DNA of 9,536 bases from Mycobacterium sp. (GTDB lineage Bacteria; Actinomycetota; Actinomycetes; Mycobacteriales; Mycobacteriaceae). The DNA lies in assembly GCA_028706695.1 (NCBI GenBank), contig JAQTVU010000042.1, positions 1 to 9,536 on the forward strand. The letters run 5' to 3'. How positions within the stretch are numbered: the stretch's first letter is position 1; every line of letters begins with the position of its first letter. Both the position numbers and the translations under genes were made by a program. Below the pieces are notes generated by a model, which saw only the letters and a program-made list of their open reading frames with translations, made no database searches and was not told the origin of the DNA. Positions 1 through 5,248 of the stretch are shown here, one piece after another.

Positions 1-183
1 CTTGCGGTACACGACGCGGGTGAGCTCGGCCAGTCGCCGGTTGCCGAGCCACGCGTTGGTGAACTCGTCGAGCTGGTCGCGGGTGGCGTTGATGGTGCCC
101 GCCGCGGTGTCGATGACGAGGGCCGCTGACACACCCTCGGGCCGTACAAAACTGGAATTATGAACGGCTTCGTTGATCTCCAT
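1..183 (-). CDS. Partial unknown protein (5' end only)
   Basis: The first 61 codons of a gene that continues beyond the left edge. The ATG at 183-181 is preceded by a strong GGAGGA at 189-194, five bases upstream, and the frame stays open to position 1. The protein begins MEINEAVHNSSFVRPEGV, followed by a helical-looking stretch around residues 38-61 that is rich in Arg, Leu and Glu. I recognise no domain in this fragment. It lies 20 bp downstream of the third XRE regulator and is probably in the same transcript, although its own strong ribosome binding site suggests independent initiation. Codons 7-13 (GTT CAT AAT TCC AGT TTT GTA) are unusually AT-rich for this window. Confidence 0.82.
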   Translation of the reverse strand, partial: MEINEAVHNSSFVRPEGVSAALVIDTAAGTINATRDQLDEFTNAWLGNRRLAELTRVVYRK

Positions 184-188
184 GGACG

Positions 189-194
189 TCCTCC
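189..194 (-). promoter_or_regulatory. Ribosome binding site GGAGGA for the left-edge gene
   Basis: GGAGGA on the minus strand, five bases before the ATG at 183-181. It fixes the start of the partial left-edge gene, which has no stop/start overlap with the gene before it. Confidence 0.75.
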
Positions 195-203
195 AAACCG
201 AGA

Positions 204-593
204 TCACCAACGGGCTCCGACGCCAGGCGAGTTTTCGTTTGCCGGAAGCTTCGGCGATTCCGCTTCGGTCCCGCAGGAGAGGCACCGGAAGCCAACCGGC
301 GGCGCGTCGAAACAGACAGCGCACTCGGCCGGCTTCGTCAGGTCCCATGGGTTGGCGAACCCGAGCACGCGGGCGAAGATGACCAGCTCTTCGAGCGTGA
401 CCTCGCGGCGGCGCTTGCCGGCCCTATCTCGGCGTCCGTGCTCGATGTTCTCGATGGCGTTGTCGGTCAACCGATCGCCGCCGACCATCGCGCACCGGTT
501 AGCCAGATCCTGCAACGACCAGCGGCGTTGCTGCCGTCTCCGCTTGATTCGGGCCGCCACCATCACGCTGGGACTTGGGTCAGTGTTGACCAT
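204..593 (-). CDS. XRE-family HTH regulator with C-terminal zinc ribbon (copy 3)
   Basis: A 129-aa predicted DNA-binding protein. Residues about 12-80 form an XRE-like helix-turn-helix: a basic first helix (RIKRRRQQRRW), helix 2 at SLQDLANRC, a recognition-helix region near DNAIENIEHGRR, and a final helix LEELVIFARVLGF. A PWDLT hinge follows, then a zinc ribbon with C91, C94, C104 and C107, and a Pro/Asn-rich tail. The ATG at 593-591 is chosen because AAGGAAG lies about 6 bases upstream; the frame extends further up but only inside the preceding gene. It overlaps that gene by 14 nt, so translation is probably coupled. It is the most diverged of the three neighbouring copies, with a basic insertion (RAGKRRRE) before the last helix. 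The DNA target is unknown. Confidence 0.9.
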   Translation of the reverse strand: MVNTDPSPSVMVAARIKRRRQQRRWSLQDLANRCAMVGGDRLTDNAIENIEHGRRDRAGKRRREVTLEELVIFARVLGFANPWDLTKPAECAVCFDAPPVGFRCLSCGTEAESPKLPANENSPGVGARW

Positions 594-933
594 CACGCGC
601 TTCCTTGGGCTGATGCCCAGACTGGCCACAGCCCAGGCAGCGGAACCCGGCCGGCGGCGCACCGTTGCACTGCGGGCAGGCCGGGCGTGCTGCGGTCAGC
701 AGCCACGGGTACTTGATGTCGAAGACGTCGGCGAGCGCCTGGAGCTCGTCAACGGTCACGTCCTGGCGTCGGCCGCGTTCGAGGTTCGTCACCGTGTACC
801 GATCCCACGCGATGCCCAGCCGGGCCATCTCCTGGGCGAGGCGCTGCCCGGTCCACCCCCGCGCGTTGCGCAGCGCCCGTACCTGTGCCGCGACCCGGGC
901 CGCCAACTCATGCTGTCCAACCCGGCCGCTCAC
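580..933 (-). CDS. XRE-family HTH regulator with C-terminal zinc ribbon (copy 2)
   Basis: A 117-aa predicted transcription factor. Residues about 12-74 form an XRE HTH (RALRNARGWTGQRLAQEM, then VTNLERGRR, then VDELQALADVF). A YPWLLT hinge leads to a complete zinc ribbon at C86, C89, C99 and C102. The GTG start at 933-931 shares a GTGA overlap with the stop of the preceding gene and has GGAG about 7 bases upstream. A longer frame to 987 exists but would lie entirely within the preceding gene. It resembles the preceding gene closely along its whole length: both begin VSG, both have a Trp-Asp-Arg triplet before the recognition helix, and both carry ELQALADVF. A tandem duplication is the simplest reading. 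It could be a repressor or activator; nothing in the sequence decides. Confidence 0.91.
   Translation of the reverse strand: MSGRVGQHELAARVAAQVRALRNARGWTGQRLAQEMARLGIAWDRYTVTNLERGRRQDVTVDELQALADVFDIKYPWLLTAARPACPQCNGAPPAGFRCLGCGQSGHQPKEARDGQH
725..741. repeat. 17-bp direct repeat, copy in second XRE gene
   Basis: ACGTCGGCGAGCGCCTG on the plus strand, identical to 1042-1058. It encodes part of the ELQALADVF helix in both XRE genes. It is best read as a conserved remnant of the gene duplication rather than an independent element, although it could support recombination between the copies. Confidence 0.8.
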
Positions 934-1250
934 GACGTGGCTCCGAATGCCTGGCAGATGTAGCCGGCTGGCGGAGTACCGCAGCACCGGGGGCAGGCGG
1001 GCCGTTCAGCCGTGAGCCGCCACGGATCGGTGATGCCGAACACGTCGGCGAGCGCCTGCAACTCGACGATGGAAAATGTGCCGCGGTGTCCATTCTCAAG
1101 CCTCGTGACGACCTGCCGGTCCCACCGGAGACCCGCCCGCGTCATCTCCAAGGCAAGCCGCTCCGCCGACCAGCCGCGCGCCTTCCGGAGCGCGCGCATC
1201 TGCGCAGCGACCCGGACCATGACATCGTGTTGTCGCGCCTGGCCGCTCAC
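930..1250 (-). CDS. XRE-family HTH regulator with degenerate zinc ribbon (copy 1)
   Basis: A 106-aa predicted DNA-binding protein. Residues about 12-74 carry the XRE HTH (ARGWSAERLALEM, then VVTRLENGHRG, then VELQALADVFGI), followed by the DPWRLT hinge. The C-terminal ribbon keeps C86, C89 and C99, but the fourth ligand is Phe102: the codon is TTC, one base from TGC. The protein also ends four residues later, whereas its neighbour copy continues. An extra Cys at position 90 might substitute as a ligand. The GTG start at 1250-1248 shares a GTGA overlap with the preceding stop, with GAGG about 8 bases upstream; the longer frame to 1325 lies inside the preceding gene. The DNA-binding half looks intact, so the protein probably still folds and acts, perhaps without zinc. 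Confidence 0.9.
   Translation of the reverse strand: MSGQARQHDVMVRVAAQMRALRKARGWSAERLALEMTRAGLRWDRQVVTRLENGHRGTFSIVELQALADVFGITDPWRLTAERPACPRCCGTPPAGYICQAFGATS
1042..1058. repeat. 17-bp direct repeat, copy in first XRE gene
   Basis: Identical to 725-741, offset by 317 bp, which is close to one gene length. It lies at the equivalent codons of the paralogous XRE gene. Confidence 0.8.
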
Positions 1251-2101
1251 TGCCCCCGCCTCTTCACCTCGGCGGCTAACGGCGAATCGCCGAGCGCGCG
1301 GGTCATCTCGTCGGTCCACCGCCACGACGGGAGCCAGCTGTACAGCGGCCTGATGTCTCCCTCGGCGATGTCGGCGGCCTGGTCCAGGGTGTCGGCCTGC
1401 AACACCAGCATCTCGGCGTGATCGGGCATGTCGGCCCGGAGGCTCTTGGCGTACTCGCGGCGCCCCTCGGCCGCCTTGCGGAGCGTGTGGGCGACGATCC
1501 TGCCACCGGCGTGTTCCGGGCCGCCGGCGAGAACTCGGTGGAGTTCGAGCTCGAGCTGCGCGACCTCGGCCTTGAGCCGCTTCGCCTCGGCGAGGATGAC
1601 GGCCGTCCGGGCTTCGGCAGCGGCCACGTCGGCGTTGGCCTTCAGGGCGTTTCGTCGGGCCCGGCTCTCGTGATCATCGGTGACCCCCGTGGCGTCGCGC
1701 ATGACGGTGACCCACCGGTCTCCGAACAGGTCGCGCGCCACCTGGTTCACCGCGTCGAACAGCTCGGACCGCTCGACCTCGGCCAGGCCACCGACCGTCC
1801 GGTACGGTTTCGCGGCGAGCGCCAGCTCGACGCGGCAGAGCGCATCCGCCACCGCACGCTCGTCGGCCTCAGCCTGCTGCGCCTGCTCGTATACGGCCCT
1901 GGCCGCCTCGAGGGCGGCGGCGATGGTGGCCCGGAACTCCGTCTCCTGCGCGGTGCTGTCCACGTCGTCGGCGACGTGCTGCTTGTACGCCTCAGCGGAG
2001 ACGAACGCGGACGGGTCGTAGCGGTACCTGGAGAGGCAGTGCGCTCGGGCGGCTGCCCGCACGGCAGCCTCGGTCGCGTCGCGGTCCACGTCAGTGCTCA
2101 T
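1247..2101 (-). CDS. Uncharacterised helical/coiled-coil protein
   Basis: 284 aa, with no domain I can name. It is Ala/Glu/Arg-rich and mostly helical. Residues about 53-96 form one long amphipathic segment. Residues about 150-192 look like a true coiled coil, with heptad Leu/Ala/Val and many Lys/Glu. The C-terminal third contains an aromatic motif, WLPSWRW (residues 256-262), before a short acidic/basic tail. I see no signal peptide or membrane segment, so it is probably cytoplasmic. The ATG at 2101-2099 has GGAG six bases upstream and overlaps the stop of the DUF4262 gene by 11 nt; the stop overlaps the first XRE gene by 4 nt. The position suggests co-production with both neighbours. A structural or oligomerising role is possible, but the sequence does not show it. 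Confidence 0.9.
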   Translation of the reverse strand: MSTDVDRDATEAAVRAAARAHCLSRYRYDPSAFVSAEAYKQHVADDVDSTAQETEFRATIAAALEAARAVYEQAQQAEADERAVADALCRVELALAAKPYRTVGGLAEVERSELFDAVNQVARDLFGDRWVTVMRDATGVTDDHESRARRNALKANADVAAAEARTAVILAEAKRLKAEVAQLELELHRVLAGGPEHAGGRIVAHTLRKAAEGRREYAKSLRADMPDHAEMLVLQADTLDQAADIAEGDIRPLYSWLPSWRWTDEMTRALGDSPLAAEVKRRGQ

Positions 2102-2564
2102 CGGGGACTCCGATCACGGGCTGGATGATGGTCGGCAGGTCGTAGCCGTCCTGCCATGGGAACCGGCCGTCCTTGTCGGGCCACACGATCTGTTGGAGCC
2201 TCACGGCGTTGCGGCCGTACCGGGCGTAGGCCATCCCCGGGAGGAGTTCAGCGATCACCGGCCCCTCGACGATGACCGCGTCGCAGCCGGCGATCAGATC
2301 GCTGACGTGTTGCCCATGGGTGAAGCGCACAGCCTGGCCATAGACACGGTTGGCGAGGTCGTTGAGGAGGGCCTGGCTGGTTCTCGGATCGAGTCCGGCG
2401 ATGACCAGCTCCGGGTAGCCGTGGGCGGTGAGGCCGACCGTGTAGGCGAACGGTGTGGTCTCCTCGGGAGAGTTGACGGTGGGGCAGACGCCGACGACGG
2501 CCCAGCCAACACGGTCGATGATCTCTTCCTGTCGCACGAAAACGTCCTGCTCGGGATCGGCCAC
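2091..2564 (-). CDS. DUF4262 domain-containing protein
   Basis: A 157-aa protein that matches my recollection of the DUF4262 family almost end to end. It has the hallmark PFAYTVGL (residues 38-45) and HGYPELVIAGL (residues 48-58), followed by a helix (SQALLNDLANRVYG) and a strand near AVIVEGP. The family is widespread in actinobacteria, and I know of no established biochemical activity. The start is a GTG at 2564-2562, three bases after the stop of the 296-aa gene; the ribosome binding site is weak (GAGGG about 10 bases away), so it probably depends on coupling. The C-terminus (IQPVIGVPDEH) overlaps the next gene by 11 nt. No catalytic residues are evident to me. Confidence 0.9.
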   Translation of the reverse strand: MADPEQDVFVRQEEIIDRVGWAVVGVCPTVNSPEETTPFAYTVGLTAHGYPELVIAGLDPRTSQALLNDLANRVYGQAVRFTHGQHVSDLIAGCDAVIVEGPVIAELLPGMAYARYGRNAVRLQQIVWPDKDGRFPWQDGYDLPTIIQPVIGVPDEH

Positions 2565-2567
2565 CGC

Positions 2568-3458
2568 TCAGCCCACCCTCGCTGCCTTGGCCTGCTCCAT
2601 CGCCTCGTCGACGCGGCGGCGCAACGCCGCCCGCACCTGCGCCTGGGGTACCTGCTCGTCCCAGCTCTCCGGCGCCGGTACCGGCACGTGCATCGGCCGG
2701 CCGTCCCTCACCTCGCAGCCTCGGCAACGCTGCACCGCCTCGTGATGCAGGAACCGTCCGGCCTCCCGGTCGTCGGTGGTGTAGCCGTATCCCTCGGCCT
2801 TCCACCACAGGTCGCTGACGGAATGGATCAGCCAGAGCTGCTCGCCGCGTACCTGGGCGATGGCCTGGCGGAGCCGGTCCAGTTCCACCCCACGCTCGCC
2901 GCCCACGCGCATGGTGCGCATGGCCTCGGCCTCGGTGAACTCCTGCGGTTGGGTCAGCCGCTCGAACGGGCCCTCGACGCGGGTCTCGACGCGACCTTCC
3001 TTGACGACCCACTCGGCGGCGACGTTGCCCTCGCCCTCGTGCGTGACGACCTGGGCGGACAGGTCGAGGTACGGGAAGGCCGCTGCGATCGCCTGCCAGT
3101 CCTCGGTGACCGCGTCGACGCTTGGCCACTTGCCGATGTTGTAGCTGGCGCAGCCGACCCGGCCGTCCCAGTCGCACCAGCCGTACGGGCCGCCGAGCAT
3201 GGCGGTGAGGATCCGGCTGTTGCCCATGTAGTGCAGGTCGAGGGCGCTGATGCTGCGGCGGAACCCATCGATGGCGGCCAGGTCCGGACGCCCCTGGTCC
3301 CCGGTGGCGCCGATCAGTTGGCAGACGACCGACTCGAACATCCGGTCGTTCGTGGCGAAGAGCCAGGCATCGGTGCGCAGCAGGATCTCGTTGGCCTGCC
3401 GTGGGGTGACGGGGTCGCCGACGACGAGGAGCCGGGGCCACTTGGTCAGATCGTGCAT
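2568..3458 (-). CDS. Uncharacterised 296-aa protein, phage-like
   Basis: A soluble protein that I cannot assign to a named family. The N-terminal KWPRLLVVGDPVTPRQANEI and RTDAWLFATNDRMFE (residues about 6-42) are followed by a striking Trp/Gly/Cys segment, GPYGWCDWDGRVGC (residues 90-103), then NIGKWPSV (107-114) and AAFPYLDLSAQV. Such blocks resemble hypothetical proteins I associate with phages, but this is recollection only. The C-terminus has a lone CxxC (C245, C248) and a basic amphipathic helix rich in Arg, Ala and Glu. The ATG at 3458-3456 has GGAAGGA about 7 bases upstream and overlaps the upstream coiled-coil gene by 13 nt. The Trp-rich core suggests a binding surface; no function is claimed. 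Confidence 0.91.
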   Translation of the reverse strand: MHDLTKWPRLLVVGDPVTPRQANEILLRTDAWLFATNDRMFESVVCQLIGATGDQGRPDLAAIDGFRRSISALDLHYMGNSRILTAMLGGPYGWCDWDGRVGCASYNIGKWPSVDAVTEDWQAIAAAFPYLDLSAQVVTHEGEGNVAAEWVVKEGRVETRVEGPFERLTQPQEFTEAEAMRTMRVGGERGVELDRLRQAIAQVRGEQLWLIHSVSDLWWKAEGYGYTTDDREAGRFLHHEAVQRCRGCEVRDGRPMHVPVPAPESWDEQVPQAQVRAALRRRVDEAMEQAKAARVG

Positions 3459-3886
3459 GGGGTTGTCCTTCCGGGATGGTCGGCGGGTAGGCGGGGGCCA
3501 TAGCGCGCGTCGAAGACGGCGGCGTCGGCGGCCCAGGTGGGACCGATCTGGTCCAGCACGCCGCCGAGGCGGGCCAGGCCAGCCCTGGTGAGGGCTTGGG
3601 ACTCACGGATATTCGCGTCGGCGAGTCGGTCGAACTCCTTGCTGCGTACGGCGAGGCGCTCCTGGGCGATCCGGATCTGCTCTGGGTCGCCTGTCTTCTC
3701 GGCGCGGGTCAGGCGACCCTGCGCGGCGGACAGGCGCCGGCGTGCGGCTTTGACCTCGGCGGCGAGCTGGTTGATGCGTTCCGTCGTCGGGCCGCTCTCC
3801 TGCCGCATGACGGCGATCCGCTGGTTGAGCTCGGCCCGCTCGGCGTCACGCACAGCGCGGAGCGCGTCGACGTCTGGGGCGCTCAT
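3446..3886 (-). CDS. Small coiled-coil protein, unknown function
   Basis: 146 aa. From residue about 8 to 97 it is an almost uninterrupted charged helix rich in Arg, Glu, Ala and Gln, with Leu/Ile heptads (INQLAAEVKAARRRLSAAQ, for example), as expected for a coiled coil. The C-terminal 45 residues are less regular, contain WAADAAVFDARYG and end in a Pro-rich tail. The ATG at 3886-3884 is chosen because it overlaps the stop of the double-HTH gene as ATGA; the ribosome binding site is weak, which fits termination-reinitiation. The stop overlaps the 296-aa gene by 13 nt. The upstream part of this reading frame lies within the previous gene and is Pro/Arg-rich shadow. It may dimerise or serve as a partner of a neighbour. 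Confidence 0.87.
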   Translation of the reverse strand: MSAPDVDALRAVRDAERAELNQRIAVMRQESGPTTERINQLAAEVKAARRRLSAAQGRLTRAEKTGDPEQIRIAQERLAVRSKEFDRLADANIRESQALTRAGLARLGGVLDQIGPTWAADAAVFDARYGPRLPADHPGRTTPCTI

Positions 3887-4635
3887 GATGCCGCCGCCAG
3901 TCGCTCGGCGTTCCGGTTCGCGCGTCGGCGGCGCATGGCCGCCAGGCGTTGGTCGCGGTGCGTCCGGTAGTACTCCCGCCACGCGGCTGCCATCGCCTCC
4001 TTGCACGGCTGGCACACCGGCTCGCCCTGGCGACGGTGCCGCCTGGCGCCGCCGGGGGTGCCGCAGGCCGCTGGCGGGCGGGGCTGGTTGCGGTACACCT
4101 GGTCGCCGCGTTCCTGCAACGACGGCGGCAGGGTGCCGTATCCGTGGCGGCCGATCCTGAACCTCACGGCCGAGGCCGAGATGCCGCAGGCTCTCGCGAT
4201 GTCCGACTGGGTGATGTCCTTGCCGACCAGGTCGGCCATGAGCTCCGCGAGTTCCTCGCTGGCGCGGCGGGCTGGCGAGTCGGCCGGGGTCACCCCGTTG
4301 ACCGTGCGCGCCAGCTCCTGGAGCTCGCGGAGCCGTATCGCGGTCGGCTCGTCGATGGTGGGCTTCGGCGGTGGGGGTGGTGGGAGTGTTCGCGGGCGTG
4401 GTGGCAGCGGCGGAATCGTGGGCAGTTCGGCCGTCGGGCAGTCGTAGGCACACTCGGCGAGTTGCCGGACGCGTTCGCGCGACAGGCCCAGCGCGTCGCC
4501 GAGCGTCTGGAGTGTCCAGCCGGTGTCCCGGGCGAGCAGGAGGACCGTGTTGAGCCGGTGATCCTTCGCGGCGCGCATCTGCCGGAGCGCCTCGGCGAAC
4601 TCGTCAGGGACCGGTGGGCAGCGGTAGACGGTCAC
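3883..4635 (-). CDS. Putative DNA-binding protein: two HTH segments plus C-terminal zinc knuckle
   Basis: 250 aa. Residues about 28-61 form an HTH resembling sigma region 4 (GWTLQTLGDALGLSRERVRQ). A proline-rich linker (about 72-92, including six consecutive Pro) follows. A helical section leads to a second HTH at about 140-163 (DITQSDIARACGISASAVRF). The C-terminus has a Cys/His module (C191, H200, C208, C211) followed by a very basic tail rich in Arg. Small actinobacterial and phage proteins often carry this CGT...H..GE..C..C arrangement. The GTG start at 4635-4633 shares GTGA with the preceding stop and has GGGAGG four bases upstream. The stop shares ATGA with the next gene. Likely a cytoplasmic transcription or DNA-architecture factor; target unknown. 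Confidence 0.9.
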   Translation of the reverse strand: MTVYRCPPVPDEFAEALRQMRAAKDHRLNTVLLLARDTGWTLQTLGDALGLSRERVRQLAECAYDCPTAELPTIPPLPPRPRTLPPPPPPKPTIDEPTAIRLRELQELARTVNGVTPADSPARRASEELAELMADLVGKDITQSDIARACGISASAVRFRIGRHGYGTLPPSLQERGDQVYRNQPRPPAACGTPGGARRHRRQGEPVCQPCKEAMAAAWREYYRTHRDQRLAAMRRRRANRNAERLAAAS

Positions 4636-5114
4636 TCGTCCTCCCACGACTTCCGCTCGGCTTCGACGTCGGCGGCGTGGCGGGGGCAGGCCTCGGCGTG
4701 GCCACGCTCGTCGTCGGCGACGCCGTTGTACGGGCCGTGGTCGGTGATGAACTGCTCGCAGAACCAGCACCGCCACGAGGTCGTCACGTGGCTGCCGCCC
4801 AGGTCGACCGCGACCGCCCGGAACGCGTCCTCCGCATGCTCGACGCCGAGGATGGAGGCCAGCTGCCGCCAGCTGAGGCCGGAGCCGCGGGCCACGCCCG
4901 CCCGCCTGCGTACCTCCTGGGCGGCGGCGTCGCGGAGCACCATGGCCGCCCGGAGCCCGTTGGTGGGTCTGGGGACGCGGGTGGTGTGTTCGGCGCCGGG
5001 GTAGGGGGGCCGGTTGACGAACGCATCCGGATCGGCCTTCCTGGCGATCCGGAAGACGGCGTTGTCGACGGCCTGGCGGGCCTCGTCGATGACGTCGGGG
5101 TCTGGGATCTTCAT
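4632..5114 (-). CDS. Small protein with HTH-like segment and CxxC...HxxxC zinc motif
   Basis: 160 aa. The N-terminal half is helical. Residues about 80-101 (LSWRQLASILGVEHAEDAFR) resemble an HTH of the kind found in small actinobacterial regulators. The C-terminus carries a probable zinc site: C116 and C119 in WRCWFC, then H139, C143 and H146 in GHAEACPRH, separated by ITDHGPYNG. I have an impression of this WxCxxC...GPYNG...GHxxxCxxH pattern from actinobacterial hypothetical proteins, but no function. The ATG at 5114-5112 is chosen because GGAGAG lies four bases before it. A GTG at 5252-5250 in the same frame would add 46 residues and give a GTGA overlap with the nuclease stop, but that extension is Pro/Thr/Ser-rich with much lower third-position G/C. 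The stop overlaps the double-HTH gene by 4 nt. Confidence 0.87.
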   Translation of the reverse strand: MKIPDPDVIDEARQAVDNAVFRIARKADPDAFVNRPPYPGAEHTTRVPRPTNGLRAAMVLRDAAAQEVRRRAGVARGSGLSWRQLASILGVEHAEDAFRAVAVDLGGSHVTTSWRCWFCEQFITDHGPYNGVADDERGHAEACPRHAADVEAERKSWEDE

Positions 5115-5248
5115 GGTTCTCTCCGATGGGCAGGTCGGCTGAGCTGGGATAACGGGCTGTGTTGGCCTGTGCGGTGATCGGGTCCGCGGGGTACTGATGA
5201 CCTGGGCCGTCTCGTGTTCGTGGCTGTCTGGCCAGGGGTTTCGCCGCG
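5115..5248. other. 134-bp gap between nuclease and zinc-motif gene
   Basis: This is the larger of the two sizeable intergenic gaps. It is less GC-biased at codon third positions than the genes on either side and carries no clear -10/-35 pair, hairpin or terminator that I can see. It is open in the frame of the following gene, so it could instead be an N-terminal extension starting at the GTG at 5252. It might hold a promoter for the downstream genes. Confidence 0.5.
5119..5124 (-). promoter_or_regulatory. Ribosome binding site GGAGAG deciding the start at 5114
   Basis: GGAGAG on the minus strand, ending four bases before the ATG at 5114-5112. It favours the short form of the 160-aa protein over the GTG at 5252. 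Confidence 0.65.

Noticed and set aside
160..963. Plus-strand frame of 267 codons opposite the XRE genes
   Set aside because: It covers parts of two XRE genes with intact HTH and Cys motifs on the other strand. Its own translation is low-complexity and Arg/Ser-rich.
1418..2128. Plus-strand frame of 236 codons
   Set aside because: It is the antisense shadow of the 284-aa coiled-coil gene; no domain or ribosome binding site supports it.
2094..3503. Long plus-strand open frame of 469 codons
   Set aside because: It runs antisense across three better-supported genes, starts in an overlap between two of them, has no ribosome binding site that fits and no recognisable domain. Long antisense frames are normal at this GC content.
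2248..3606. Minus-strand frame of 452 codons in another register
   Set aside because: Extremely Arg/Pro/Gly/His-rich translation, typical of an out-of-frame reading. It conflicts with the DUF4262 gene, the 296-aa gene and the coiled-coil gene, all of which have coupled starts.
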